Positions 51,475 through 60,795 are shown, numbered from the stretch's first letter. The stretch: 64,000 nucleotides of DNA from Eubacterium sp. AF16-48 (GCF_003479405.1 NZ_QUHB01000002.1:124001-188000); one strand, 5' to 3'. The notes: a model not told the origin generated them from the sequence alone. Numbers and translations: made by a program.

Positions 51475-51510
51475 AAAAGGGTTTCACTCTAAACTGAGTG
51501 GAACCCTTTT
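51475..51510. terminator. Bidirectional terminator
   Basis: AAAAGGGTTTCACT pairs with AGTGGAACCCTTTT around CTAAACTG. It serves the convergent transglutaminase-like and YitT genes and overlaps the last codons of the latter. Confidence 0.85.
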
Positions 51511-52331
51511 CCAATAATTTCGCTGGTATTTGAAATAAGCAGGAAAGCTCCCGGAGAGTTTTCCCTTATAAAATTACGAAGCTTAACCGCTTCACTTGGA
51601 CTTAAAACCGTAAGTATAATATATTTGTTATCCCCCGTAAATGAACCGGTGGCAGATACCAGTGTGGAATCACGTTTTAGTGTGGTTTCTATGTATTGAC
51701 AGATAGGTTTGGGGTCAGTGCAGACAACGTGAAAGTATTTTGAACGGTTAAGACTTTCAATAAAGTTGTCAATAAGGGCTGAACGGACAATTAGTCCAAG
51801 CATTGAATAGAGACCTGTTTTTACATCAAAAACAAAGAAACCGGCAGCTGTAAATAAGATATCAGAGAAAAGGAGTCCTCTTCCAATATTTACGCTGGTA
51901 TACTTCTTTAAAATCATGGCAATAACATCTGTTCCACCACTTGAAGCCCCGATATTAAATAAAACGGCAGAGCCTAGAGCAGGAAGAAGTATGGCAAAAA
52001 CCAGTTCCAGCAATGGCTCGTCTGTAAGGGGCTTACTCATAGGAAATATCCTTTCAAGTAAAGACAATGAAACAGAAAGTAAAATAGTGCTGTAAGCAGT
52101 TTTAGCTGCAAAATCACGTCCAAGTATTATAAAGCCAATAATAAGTAATAAAATATTGGCAATAAATGAAAAATCACCGGCTGACAGAGGAGTAAATCTG
52201 GCAACTAAAACTGCCATACCCGTTATGCCACCAAAAGTAAAATTGTTAGCAAATTTAAAAAAGTAAATGCCCACAGCCATTATTAAAGTGCTTATGGTAA
52301 GAAGGCTAAAATTCTTTAATTTAGATTTCAT
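51489..52331 (-). CDS. YitT-family membrane protein (DUF2179)
   Basis: 280 residues. Five to six membrane segments (FGGITGMAVLVA is a typical first loop; NIGASSGGTDVIAMIL is a conserved motif), then a cytoplasmic DUF2179 domain (about 200-280). The start is ATG at 52331, with AGGAG five bases upstream; an ATG ten codons earlier lacks a site. Function unknown; the family may transport small molecules. Confidence 0.88.
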   Translation of the reverse strand: MKSKLKNFSLLTISTLIMAVGIYFFKFANNFTFGGITGMAVLVARFTPLSAGDFSFIANILLLIIGFIILGRDFAAKTAYSTILLSVSLSLLERIFPMSKPLTDEPLLELVFAILLPALGSAVLFNIGASSGGTDVIAMILKKYTSVNIGRGLLFSDILFTAAGFFVFDVKTGLYSMLGLIVRSALIDNFIESLNRSKYFHVVCTDPKPICQYIETTLKRDSTLVSATGSFTGDNKYIILTVLSPSEAVKLRNFIRENSPGAFLLISNTSEIIGKGFHSV

Positions 52332-52424
52332 AATAACTCCTGATATAATTTCTAAACACACTAATTGTTATAAAAATTTTAACGTTCATTACACATAAAG
52401 TCAATAAATGATATGTCATAAAAC

Positions 52425-53756
52425 CTACGCATAATTATATTTTTTTCTTTGTTCTACAAAGAAGAAAATAGTAACACATAATGTTAAAACTTCTGCTACA
52501 TTTACTGCAGACCAAATTCCTGCAATACCGAAAATAATCGGCAAAATAAGCACCGACACAATTTGAAATAACAGTGTGCGGAGAAAGGAAATGGCAGCAG
52601 AAACCAGCCCGTTGTTTAAGGCAGTGAAGAATGAGGAACCAAATATATTGAACCCGTTTATTAAATAAACAAGACAGTATATTCTAAAGCCTGCTAAAGC
52701 CATTTCAAATAAATCACTATCATATCCTACAAATAACCAGGCAAGGGTAGAAGCCGATAACTGTGCCAGAACAACAAGAACGATACCGGAGACACCAATA
52801 AATGTAAGACTTTTCTTAAACAGACTTTTTAGTTCACGATGATTTTTAGCACCATAATGAAAGCTTGTTATAGGGGCACTTCCTATTGAATAACCAAAGA
52901 ATATTGACATAAAAATAAAGTTTACATACATAATTGCACCATAGGCAGCTACTCCGTTTTCCCCGGCAAAATTCATTAACTGAATATTGTAGAGAGAGTT
53001 TACAATTGAACTGGAAAGGTTAGTCATAAGTTCAGATGAACCATTGGCACAGGTTTTTAAAAGTATCCTCCCTTCAAAGTGGGTTTTTCCAAGACGAAGC
53101 TGACTGGAATTAGGTCTTGCAAAATATAGTATGGGAAATAATCCACCTATAAATTCACCACAAATTGTTGCAATGGCAGCACCTGTAAGCCCAAAACCTA
53201 ATAGGGCAACAAAAATATAATCAAGAACAATATTGGTAACTCCGGCAGCTATTATGACACCCAATCCCAGCTTTTGCTTTTCCGCGGTAACAAAGAAACT
53301 TTGAAAAACATTTTGAAGCATAAAGGCCGTTATGGAAATAAGGGACAGCCGGCCGTATAGTATGCAGTTATTTAAAAGTTCTCCTGTTGCACCTAGAGCT
53401 TTGGCAATAGGTGGAATAAGGAAAAAACTTATAATGGCAAGTAAAATACCAAATATAATTGTTACATAAACTAAAAGCGAGAAATACTCATTGGCTTTCT
53501 TTTTATTACCTTCTCCCAGAGTTTTAGCCACAATGGCACTTCCTCCTGTTCCAATCATAAATCCAAGGGCTGATATTGCCATGATAAATGGAAGGATAAG
53601 ATTTATGGCGGCAAGGGCAGTCTTTCCCACATAATTAGATACAAATAAGCCGTCAACCACACTGTAAATAGACGTAAATATCATCATAATAATAGGTGGA
53701 ATAACAAATCTAAGCAGTTTTGAATATGTGAAATGTTCTGATAATTGAGTACTCAT
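52425..53756 (-). CDS. MATE-family efflux transporter
   Basis: 443 residues, about 12 membrane segments. N-terminal PPIIMMIFTSIYSVVDGLFVSNYVG and GTGGSAIVAKTLGEGN are MATE signatures, repeated in weaker form in the second half. Na+- or H+-driven export of drugs or metabolites. It lies 8 bases after the MarR gene in one operon and should be under its control. Confidence 0.92.
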   Translation of the reverse strand: MSTQLSEHFTYSKLLRFVIPPIIMMIFTSIYSVVDGLFVSNYVGKTALAAINLILPFIMAISALGFMIGTGGSAIVAKTLGEGNKKKANEYFSLLVYVTIIFGILLAIISFFLIPPIAKALGATGELLNNCILYGRLSLISITAFMLQNVFQSFFVTAEKQKLGLGVIIAAGVTNIVLDYIFVALLGFGLTGAAIATICGEFIGGLFPILYFARPNSSQLRLGKTHFEGRILLKTCANGSSELMTNLSSSIVNSLYNIQLMNFAGENGVAAYGAIMYVNFIFMSIFFGYSIGSAPITSFHYGAKNHRELKSLFKKSLTFIGVSGIVLVVLAQLSASTLAWLFVGYDSDLFEMALAGFRIYCLVYLINGFNIFGSSFFTALNNGLVSAAISFLRTLLFQIVSVLILPIIFGIAGIWSAVNVAEVLTLCVTIFFFVEQRKKYNYA

Positions 53757-53764
53757 TTTAATCT

Positions 53765-54241
53765 CTATTCCGCCTCCTCGTGGTTCTTAATTTTGTTAAA
53801 TGCTTCTCTAAGGGCTGTTATATGTTTGCTTTGCAAAATAAGCATTTGACGTCGCTCATCTTCCGTAAGACTTGAAATGGCTTCATTTTCTAAAGTAATA
53901 ATAGGGTAAATCGTCTCCTTAATATAATCCCTTCCGGCATCAGTAAGGTTTATGTGCATGTTTCGTCCTTTACCGTTGCTTAAATAAATGTATCCTAATT
54001 TTTCCAGTGAACGAATAGAAGAATGAATTGTCTGTTTGGGAATAAATGTACTCTTACTTATATCGCGTTGAAGACAACCGTCTCCTAACTCGCAGATTGA
54101 ATATAGTATGTCCAGTGAACTGTTGGATATTCCAAGTTTTAGGGCGGCATCGTGATAGATGTTATTAAATTCCTTAAATAATTTATTTGATTCCAAAAGA
54201 GCGGGGCTCATTTCAGGTTTTTTAATATTTTTTGTATTCAT
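53765..54241 (-). CDS. MarR-family transcriptional regulator
   Basis: 158 residues. Winged HTH: NSSLDILYSICELGDGCLQRDISKSTFIPKQTIHSSIRSLEKLGYIYLSNGKGRNMHINLTDAGRDYI. Dimerisation helices at both ends. First gene of an operon with the MATE exporter. The operator-like palindrome over its own promoter shows probable autorepression, relieved by a compound exported by the MATE pump. Confidence 0.9.
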   Translation of the reverse strand: MNTKNIKKPEMSPALLESNKLFKEFNNIYHDAALKLGISNSSLDILYSICELGDGCLQRDISKSTFIPKQTIHSSIRSLEKLGYIYLSNGKGRNMHINLTDAGRDYIKETIYPIITLENEAISSLTEDERRQMLILQSKHITALREAFNKIKNHEEAE

Positions 54242-54261
54242 AAATTATAAATCACTCCTGC

Positions 54262-54311
54262 AAGTCTGATTTCGTACTTAACAGCATAGTACGAAATCGG
54301 ACTTGTGTCAA
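54262..54311 (-). promoter_or_regulatory. Promoter and palindromic operator of marR-MATE
   Basis: On the - strand: TTGACA (54306-54311, complement) and TATGCT (54283-54288), exactly 17 bases apart. A 17-bp inverted repeat (arms 54262-54278 and 54288-54304, one mismatch) covers the spacer, the -10 and the start region. This is a classic MarR autorepression layout. A partial cre-like site (TGTAAGCGTTCACA, one mismatch) lies upstream at 54344-54357. Confidence 0.8.
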
Positions 54312-54357
54312 GTACAAGATATAAGCAAATTTTGTTGTATGGTTGTAAGCGTTCACA

Positions 54358-54569
54358 AAATTTTCACAAAAAAATTAGCACTCACCTCTTGTTATTGTGA
54401 CGTTGGTTTTGTCTAGTTTCATATAGTCCCGTAACGCCCTAGTTACAAGGGTTTCACGGATTTTGAAAATTTGTAGCTGTTCATCAAAAATCGTCATTTT
54501 TCAGAAATTTGGGGTCAAAATTGGCGTCAGATAGCACACCAGAGAGAAAAATTAAATATTTTATAGACT
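54358..54569 (+). other. Gene-free boundary region of the conjugative element
   Basis: Between the marR promoter and the ICE adhesin there is no gene. A GTAAC-GCCCTA-GTTAC inverted repeat overlaps CCCT-AGTTACA-AGGG at 54431-54452, the kind of short symmetric site used by tyrosine recombinases or Xis-type arm binding. The chromosome/ICE junction must lie here or close by, but cannot be fixed without the other end. Confidence 0.4.
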
Positions 54570-54571
54570 AT

Positions 54572-54654
54572 GGAACGTACACTTTTGGCGTTCCTTTTCT
54601 ATTTCCAGTCGTTCAGAAATGGACGGCTTTTTTCATACCCAAAATCGAAAGGAG
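54572..54654 (+). promoter_or_regulatory. Two hairpins and leader before the ICE adhesin
   Basis: GGAACG/CGTTCC (54572-54594) followed by TTTTCT, and AGTCGT/ACGGCT (54607-54628) followed by TTTTTTC, are terminator-like. The second is followed by CATACCCAAAATCGAAAGGAG. Similar modules precede the FtsK and ArdA genes. Confidence 0.55.
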
Positions 54655-54665
54655 AAAGAGAAAAT

Positions 54666-57600
54666 ATGAATAAGCTAGTAAAGCGATTGCTGACAGGAAC
54701 GCTTGCTTTTGCAACCATTCTCACGGCATTACCAGTGACGGCGGTTCATGCTTCCGGCAATCAATATTGGACAGAATCAGCAGAACGTGTCGGCTACATT
54801 GAACACGTTATGAATGATGGTTCTATCAAATCTACATTCAATGAGGGACACATGAAAGTTGAGGGCGAAACTGCCTACTGCGTGGATATCAACACCAGTT
54901 TTAAGAATGGATATAAAACACGTTCTGACGCAAGCTCCCGTATGAGTAGCGATCAGATTGCGGACGTTGCTCTTTCCTTAGAGTACGTCAAGCAATATAC
55001 CGCTTCTCATACGAACTTGAATTACAAACAGGGATACTTGCTGGAACAATGTGTTGTCTGGCAGAGATTGAGTGAACAGCTCGGCTGGCAGTGCGACAAC
55101 GTCAGAGCTTCCTATAATGAAATCTCACAGGCAGTACAGAATGAAGTGTACGCTGGTGCGAAAGCATTTGTGAAAGCAAATAAGGGACGCTATGAATGTG
55201 GCGGTTACATTTACACTGGCGAAGGACAGGACATCGGACAGTTCTGGGCGAAGTTAAATGTGGGAAATGCAAAGGTCAAAAAGACTTCTTCCAATCCCAC
55301 TGTCACAGATAGCAATGCCAATTATTCTTTTGAGAGTGCGACATTTGGTGTCTATTCTGATAAGGGCTGTAACAGCCAGCTTGCCACACTTACTGCCGAT
55401 GGAAACGGCGATACCAAAGAAGTTGAGGTAAAAGCCGGAACAGTTTACATCAAAGAGCTTTCTGCTCCAAAAGGTTACAAGCTGGATTCTACTGTCCATG
55501 CCTTAAATGTGGAAGTTGGAAAAACAGCGACTTTGACTGTTGCCGACACTCCAAAAGTTACAGAAACTTTGATTGATTTATTCAAAATTGACATGGAAAC
55601 AGGCAAATCCAGTCCACAAGGAACTGCTTCTTTAGAGGGTGCAGAGTTCACATGGAGCTATTATGATGGTTACTACAATGCAGACAATCTTCCTGCAAAA
55701 GCTACCCGTACATGGACAACCAAAACCGTTGCCGAAAAAGACAGTGACGGAACTATCCATTATGTATCCAGACTTGCCGACAGCTACAAAGTATCCGGCG
55801 ACAGCTTCTATACACAGGACGGTAAAAATGTATTGCCACTTGGTACACTCACTGTCACAGAAACAAAAGCACCAAACGGCTACTTATTAGATGGTGCATA
55901 TATGCAGGCTGACGGAAGTTCCGAACAGATTAAGGGAACGTACCTTACACAGATTTCCGAAGATGGAGAACTTGCCGTACTTTCTGGAAGCAACCAGTAT
56001 TCCGTATCTGACAAGGTTATCCGTGGCGGTGTAAAAATCCAGAAACGTGACCTTGAAACAAAGGATACCAAAGCACAGGGAAGTGCGACCTTACAGTACA
56101 CAGAGTTCAATATCATTTCTTTAAATGACAGTCCTGTACTGGTTGTGGGAAAATTATACAACAAGAATGAAACCGTAAAGAAGATTCAGACAGGCATTGA
56201 TGGAATTGCTTCTACTTCTGCCGACTTGCTCCCTTACGGAAATTACAGATTAGAAGAAAGCAAAGCACCAGAGGGCTACTTGACAGATGGTGCAAAGGCA
56301 ATCGACTTTTCTATCACGGAAGATGGAAAAATCGTGGACTTGACCGACAAATCCCACTCTGTCTACAACCAGATTAAACGTGGCGATATTGAGGGTGTAA
56401 AAATCGGTGCAGGTACACACAAACGTCTTGCAGGTGTTCCATTCAGAATTACAAGCAAGACAACGGGAGAATCCCATATTGTAGTTACTGACAAAAACGG
56501 TCAGTTCTCTACTGCTTCAAGCTGGGCTTCCCACAAGGTCAATACCAATGCCGGAAAATCCAGTGAGGACGGTGTATGGTTTGGGACATCTGAACCAGAC
56601 GACAGCAAAGGTGCATTACTCTATGATACCTATGTGATTGAGGAATTAAAGTGTGATTCCAACGCCGGATTTAAGCTGATTCCAGCCTTTGAGGTGGTCG
56701 TATCCAGAAATAAAGTGACCGTAGATTTAGGGACACTGACCGATGAATACGAAAAAGAAATCACAATCCATACCACAGCTACCGACAAGAAAACAGGCGA
56801 AAAAATGATTGTTGCCGGAAAAGACATCAAGATCGTGGACAAAGTCACACTTGATGGCTTGGAAACAGGCAGAAAATATAAACTTTCTGGCTGGCAGATG
56901 TTAAAGGAAGAAAACGCCGAACTTCTGATTGATGGGAAACGTGTAGACAGTGATTACACTTTCACTGCTGACAGCGAAAAAATGACGGTTGAGATTACTT
57001 ACAGTTTTGATGGTTCAGCTCTTGGCGGTCAGAACCTTGTTACCTTTGAGGAATTGTACGATATGAGCAATCCGAAAGAGCCTGTCAAGGTTGCCGAACA
57101 TAAGGACATCAACGATGATGGACAGACCGTTCTTATCACGGAACGTATCATCAAAATCCATACTACCGCTACGGACAAGAACGGCAAGAAAGAAATCGAA
57201 GCCGGAAAAGATGTAACGATTGTGGATAAAGTCACATTAGATGGTCTGGAAGTTGGAACAAAATACAAACTTTCCGGCTGGCAGATGTTAAAAAAGGAAA
57301 ATGCAAAACTTCTGATTGATGGAAAGAAAGTATCCAATGATTATGAGTTTACAGCCGACAATGAAAAAATGACAGTTGAGATTGCCTTTACCTTTGATGG
57401 TTCTTTTCTTGGTGGCAAGAGCCTTGTCACATTTGAGGAATTATACGATATGACTAATCCAGACGAACCAAAGAAAGTGACGGAACATAAGGACATCACA
57501 GACGATGGACAGACTGTGACAATCAAGGAAGTGCCGGAAGTCCCAGACACACCAAAGGATACCGACACGCCGGATACACCATCTACGATTACTAAGACAA

Positions 57601-57719
57601 GTGACAGTCCAAAAACAGGCGACAATACCAATATCTATGCTTATCTTGTCATGCTCAGTCTTTCCTGCGTAGGGCTTGGCGGTATGCTTTACTTCAAACG
57701 CCGTAGAAAGAAATCATAA
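54666..57719 (+). CDS. Sortase-anchored adhesin with thioester, CnaB/SpaA and VaFE domains
   Basis: 1017 residues from ATG 54666 (GAAAGGAG upstream; an ATG at 54570 overlaps the leader hairpin). Signal peptide 1-29. A thioester-type domain follows with Cys72 (YCVDIN) and Gln128 (EQCVVWQ) as the likely bond-forming pair. Then three or four CnaB/SpaA-like domains (for example ELSAPKGYKLD, VTETKAPNGYLLDG, EESKAPEGYLTDG), two VaFE-type repeats of about 125 residues (TTATDKKTGEK ... LVTFEELYDMSN and its copy), a Pro/Thr linker, the sorting signal SPKTG, a membrane helix and KRRRKK. A shaft-like adhesin that can bind host or recipient surfaces covalently; cargo of the ICE. Confidence 0.88.
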   Translation: MNKLVKRLLTGTLAFATILTALPVTAVHASGNQYWTESAERVGYIEHVMNDGSIKSTFNEGHMKVEGETAYCVDINTSFKNGYKTRSDASSRMSSDQIADVALSLEYVKQYTASHTNLNYKQGYLLEQCVVWQRLSEQLGWQCDNVRASYNEISQAVQNEVYAGAKAFVKANKGRYECGGYIYTGEGQDIGQFWAKLNVGNAKVKKTSSNPTVTDSNANYSFESATFGVYSDKGCNSQLATLTADGNGDTKEVEVKAGTVYIKELSAPKGYKLDSTVHALNVEVGKTATLTVADTPKVTETLIDLFKIDMETGKSSPQGTASLEGAEFTWSYYDGYYNADNLPAKATRTWTTKTVAEKDSDGTIHYVSRLADSYKVSGDSFYTQDGKNVLPLGTLTVTETKAPNGYLLDGAYMQADGSSEQIKGTYLTQISEDGELAVLSGSNQYSVSDKVIRGGVKIQKRDLETKDTKAQGSATLQYTEFNIISLNDSPVLVVGKLYNKNETVKKIQTGIDGIASTSADLLPYGNYRLEESKAPEGYLTDGAKAIDFSITEDGKIVDLTDKSHSVYNQIKRGDIEGVKIGAGTHKRLAGVPFRITSKTTGESHIVVTDKNGQFSTASSWASHKVNTNAGKSSEDGVWFGTSEPDDSKGALLYDTYVIEELKCDSNAGFKLIPAFEVVVSRNKVTVDLGTLTDEYEKEITIHTTATDKKTGEKMIVAGKDIKIVDKVTLDGLETGRKYKLSGWQMLKEENAELLIDGKRVDSDYTFTADSEKMTVEITYSFDGSALGGQNLVTFEELYDMSNPKEPVKVAEHKDINDDGQTVLITERIIKIHTTATDKNGKKEIEAGKDVTIVDKVTLDGLEVGTKYKLSGWQMLKKENAKLLIDGKKVSNDYEFTADNEKMTVEIAFTFDGSFLGGKSLVTFEELYDMTNPDEPKKVTEHKDITDDGQTVTIKEVPEVPDTPKDTDTPDTPSTITKTSDSPKTGDNTNIYAYLVMLSLSCVGLGGMLYFKRRRKKS

Positions 57720-57770
57720 GGCGGTAAGGTAGCGGTTGGTAGAGCGTTCAAGGTCGCCACCCTTTTTGCA

Positions 57771-57846
57771 ACTTCACGCTCCCGTGAAGCACTTGGTTTA
57801 CAGGAGCGTGAAGTCCACTAGGGGCGTGGGGAGTGTAGCTCCCCAC
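57771..57846 (+). promoter_or_regulatory. Two perfect hairpins before orf23
   Basis: ACTTCACGCTCC / GGAGCGTGAAGT (57771-57782, 57803-57814) and GTGGGGAG-TGTAG-CTCCCCAC (57826-57846). No U-tract follows, so they may stabilise or regulate the start of the conjugation transcript rather than end the previous one. Confidence 0.55.
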
Positions 57847-57897
57847 AACGTACAGCAGGAAAGAAACTAAAACTGAAAGAAAAGAGGTCAATTATTT

Positions 57898-58221
57898 ATG
57901 GAATTAAGATTTGTCGTACCAAACATGGAAGAGACTTTCGGGAACTTGGAGTTTGCCGGAGAAAACACTACGAAACAGCAGAGAATCAACGGGCGTATGG
58001 CTGTCATTACCAGAAGCTACAACCTGTATTCCGATGTGCAGAGAGCCGATGATGTAGTTGTGACACTTCCTGCCAAAGCTGGCGAAAAACATTTCTCGCC
58101 GGAGCAGAAAGTAAAACTTATCAACCCACGTATTACTACCGATGGGTATAAAATCGGGGAACGTGGATTTGTCAATTATATCCTGCTTGCAGACGATATG
58201 TTACCAGCAGAAAGTAAATAA
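57898..58221 (+). CDS. Tn916 Orf23-like protein (DUF961/YdcP family)
   Basis: 107 residues: MELRFVVPNMEETFGNLEF, then RSYNLYSDVQRADDVVVTLPAKAGEKHF, then KVKLINPRITTDGYKIGERGFVNYILLADDM. This matches DUF961 proteins encoded first in Tn916-type conjugation operons. Role in transfer not understood. AAGAGG upstream. Confidence 0.88.
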   Translation: MELRFVVPNMEETFGNLEFAGENTTKQQRINGRMAVITRSYNLYSDVQRADDVVVTLPAKAGEKHFSPEQKVKLINPRITTDGYKIGERGFVNYILLADDMLPAESK

Positions 58222-58236
58222 GGAGGTATTCAGATT

Positions 58237-58626
58237 ATGAGATTAGCAAATGGAATCGTTATTGATAAAGAAAAGACTTTCGGAGTGTTGAAGTTCTCCG
58301 CATTACGCCGTGAGGTTCATGTACAAAATGAAGATGGAACGGTAAGTGAGGAAATTAAGGAACGTACCTACGATTTGAAATGCAACACACAGGGACGCAT
58401 GATACAGGTATCCGTTCCAGCGACTGTGCCGTTAAAGGACTATGACTACAACGCCGAAGTGGAACTTATCAACCCTGTGGCAGATACGGTAGCCAATGCA
58501 AATTACCGTGGTGCAGATGTGGACTGGTATGTAAAAGCAGACGATATTGTTATGAAAAATAAAAGTAATTTGGGAGAAAATGTAACACCAAACCATGATA
58601 AAACAATAGCTAATAGAAACAAATAA
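58237..58626 (+). CDS. Tn916 Orf22-like protein (DUF961/YdcP family), altered tail
   Basis: 129 residues. MRLANGIVIDKEKTFGVLKFSALRREVHVQ and WYVKADDIV are conserved for the Orf22 group. The last 20 or so residues (after DDIVMKNK) are Asn/Lys-rich and AT-rich and do not look like the family, so they may be supplied by the cargo insertion that follows. AAGGAGG precedes the ATG. Confidence 0.85.
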   Translation: MRLANGIVIDKEKTFGVLKFSALRREVHVQNEDGTVSEEIKERTYDLKCNTQGRMIQVSVPATVPLKDYDYNAEVELINPVADTVANANYRGADVDWYVKADDIVMKNKSNLGENVTPNHDKTIANRNK

Positions 58627-58706
58627 AACCTACTTAGTATTTGATTGCAAGTAATGCTGATTGACGATATAATGTCCTTAAAATATACAAAGGACGTGAT
58701 ATAAAT

Positions 58707-59330
58707 ATGGTTGAGAAATTGCTGGATACTTTAAAAATTTTTTTGGAAAAATATTTTATTCCAACGATAATTGCGGTTGTGTTGGCTTTTATTACATATT
58801 ATAAAACTCCAGCAGACAATGCATTATTGACAAAACTTACTACTACAGGATTTGGTGTTTTTGTTTTTTGCTTGTGGTTTTTACTAATTGTGTTAATTAT
58901 CTGGGGAATAGATAAAGTCAAGGGATTTTGGGCTTCGATAAAAGATAAAAAACATCAAGAAGCTCTCGTTAAGCAAGAGAATGATAAGGCTATAGATTTT
59001 CTTTGGACAGAAATAGATAAATTGTCTTTGAAAGATTACAAACAATTACTCGAATTTGTAGATAATGAAAACGCACCTATCACGGTATCGGGAATTGACT
59101 TTCAACAGACATTTTTAAATTCTAATTGGTTTCATCGAACTGAAATTGAAGCTTCTAAACAAGTTCCAATTTCATTCGTCCACAATGAAAATACATCATC
59201 AAATTTTATTCCTTTACCAGCTTATGAAACAATTCCTGCAAAATATCAATATGTACTTAAAGATGAAATTTATGAATTGATAAAATATTCGCTAGATAAT
59301 TATGGAAAAATTGGTCATATACAAAGATAA
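58707..59330 (+). CDS. Two-TM cargo protein, SieB (superinfection exclusion)-like
   Basis: 207 residues, much more AT-rich than the ICE backbone. Two membrane helices (about 16-32 and 48-67) with a short loop, then a cytoplasmic domain: IDKVKGFWASIKDKKHQEAL, LSLKDYKQLLEFVDN, and YQYVLKDEIYELIKYSLDNYG. Size and layout fit SieB-like superinfection exclusion proteins, which stop phage growth after entry. It sits between Orf22 and Orf21, where Tn916 has no gene. A ribosome site (AAAGGACGTGATATAAAT) precedes it. The SieB assignment is by topology and general resemblance only. Confidence 0.5.
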   Translation: MVEKLLDTLKIFLEKYFIPTIIAVVLAFITYYKTPADNALLTKLTTTGFGVFVFCLWFLLIVLIIWGIDKVKGFWASIKDKKHQEALVKQENDKAIDFLWTEIDKLSLKDYKQLLEFVDNENAPITVSGIDFQQTFLNSNWFHRTEIEASKQVPISFVHNENTSSNFIPLPAYETIPAKYQYVLKDEIYELIKYSLDNYGKIGHIQR

Positions 59331-59342
59331 AAAATTTAATGT

Positions 59343-59377
59343 AAAAGCAGTTAGTCTATAAGATTGACTGCTTTTCT
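59343..59377 (+). terminator. Terminator after the SieB-like gene
   Basis: AAAAGCAGT (59343-59351) pairs with ACTGCTTTT (59367-59375). It is followed by TTATACCCAAAGAAAGGAG, the same leader type as before the adhesin and ArdA genes. Confidence 0.75.
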
Positions 59378-59400
59378 TATACCCAAAGAAAGGAGCTTTT

Positions 59401-60795
59401 ATGAAAACATGGAAATTTAAAGGTAACAGGATTCGTGCCAGTGACAAATCTCTGGTCTATCATTTCTGTATCGGCTGGCTGTTGCTCCTGTTCGTTGCGG
59501 TGTTCCTGTTACTGAATCTGCGACAGCTTCTTGTTACAGACTGGAAAGATTGTAACCTGCTCCATGCCGGAATTACTTGGACTGCCTACAATTCCATTAC
59601 GGTTCTGATAGCGACTGGTGTTTGTGCATTAGTCGCTTTTCTCTACTACCGTTACGGATATGACCGTATCAAGAGGTTATTACACCGACAAAAACTGGCT
59701 CGTATGGTGCTGGAAAACAAATGGTATGAAGCGGAAAACACCAAAGACAGCGATTTTTTCACTGACCTGCAAAGCAGATCAAGAGAAAAAATCGTGTGGT
59801 TTCCGAAAATCTACTACCAGATGGACAAAGGATTGCTCCATATCCTGTGTGAAATCACAATGGGAAAATATCAAGAACAGCTCCTGTCCTTAGAGGATAA
59901 ACTGGAATCGGGGCTGTACTGTGAGCTGACCGACAAGACACTGCATGACGGCTATATTGAATATACCCTGCTCTATGATATGATAGCGAACCGTATTTCG
60001 ATTGATGAAGTGATTGCCGAAAACGGCGGTCTGCGGTTAATGAAAAATCTGGTGTGGGAATATGATTCACTTCCCCATGCCCTTATCTGCGGTGGTACAG
60101 GTGGTGGAAAGACCTATTTTTTGCTGACCATCATTGAAGCATTGCTTAGAACCAATGCGGATTTATATATTCTTGACCCGAAGAACGCTGACCTTGCAGA
60201 CTTGGGAACAGTCATGGGAAATGTCTACCACACGAAAGACGATATGATTGACTGCGTCAATGCCTTTTATGAGGGCATGGTCACACGCTCGGAAGAAATG
60301 AAACTGCACCCGAACTACCGCACAGGAGAAAACTATGCCTATCTGGGGCTTGCTCCACAGTTCCTTATCTTTGATGAATATGTGGCGTTCTTGGAAATGC
60401 TCACGACAAAAGAAAGCACTGCACTGTTAAGCCAGCTAAAGAAAATTGTCATGCTCGGCAGACAGGCTGGATACTTTCTGATTGTGGCTTGCCAGCGTCC
60501 AGACGCAAAGTATTTCGGGGACGGTATCAGAGATAACTTTAACTTCCGTGTGGGGCTTGGTCGCATGAGTGAACTCGGCTACGGTATGCTCTTTGGAAGT
60601 GATGTAAAAAAACAGTTTTTCCAGAAGCGAATCAAAGGGCGTGGATACTGTGATGTGGGAACAAGCGTCATATCAGAATTTTATACTCCCCTTGTACCCA
60701 AAGGCTATGATTTCTTGGGTACGATTGGGGAACTTGCACACATAAGGCAGGACGGACAGGTGGCGTGCGAAGCGAAAGCCACAGGTACGGATTAG
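59401..60795 (+). CDS. FtsK/SpoIIIE-type conjugative coupling protein (Tn916 Orf21, TcpA-like)
   Basis: 464 residues. Two N-terminal membrane segments (about 24-42 and 63-83), then the ATPase with Walker A ICGGTGGGKTYFLL (about 228-240), Walker B FLIFDEYVAF (about 325) and a C-terminal RPDAKYFGDGIRDNFNFRV region. It drives the DNA-relaxase complex into the T4SS. Upstream leader AAAGGAGCTTTT. Confidence 0.93.
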   Translation: MKTWKFKGNRIRASDKSLVYHFCIGWLLLLFVAVFLLLNLRQLLVTDWKDCNLLHAGITWTAYNSITVLIATGVCALVAFLYYRYGYDRIKRLLHRQKLARMVLENKWYEAENTKDSDFFTDLQSRSREKIVWFPKIYYQMDKGLLHILCEITMGKYQEQLLSLEDKLESGLYCELTDKTLHDGYIEYTLLYDMIANRISIDEVIAENGGLRLMKNLVWEYDSLPHALICGGTGGGKTYFLLTIIEALLRTNADLYILDPKNADLADLGTVMGNVYHTKDDMIDCVNAFYEGMVTRSEEMKLHPNYRTGENYAYLGLAPQFLIFDEYVAFLEMLTTKESTALLSQLKKIVMLGRQAGYFLIVACQRPDAKYFGDGIRDNFNFRVGLGRMSELGYGMLFGSDVKKQFFQKRIKGRGYCDVGTSVISEFYTPLVPKGYDFLGTIGELAHIRQDGQVACEAKATGTD

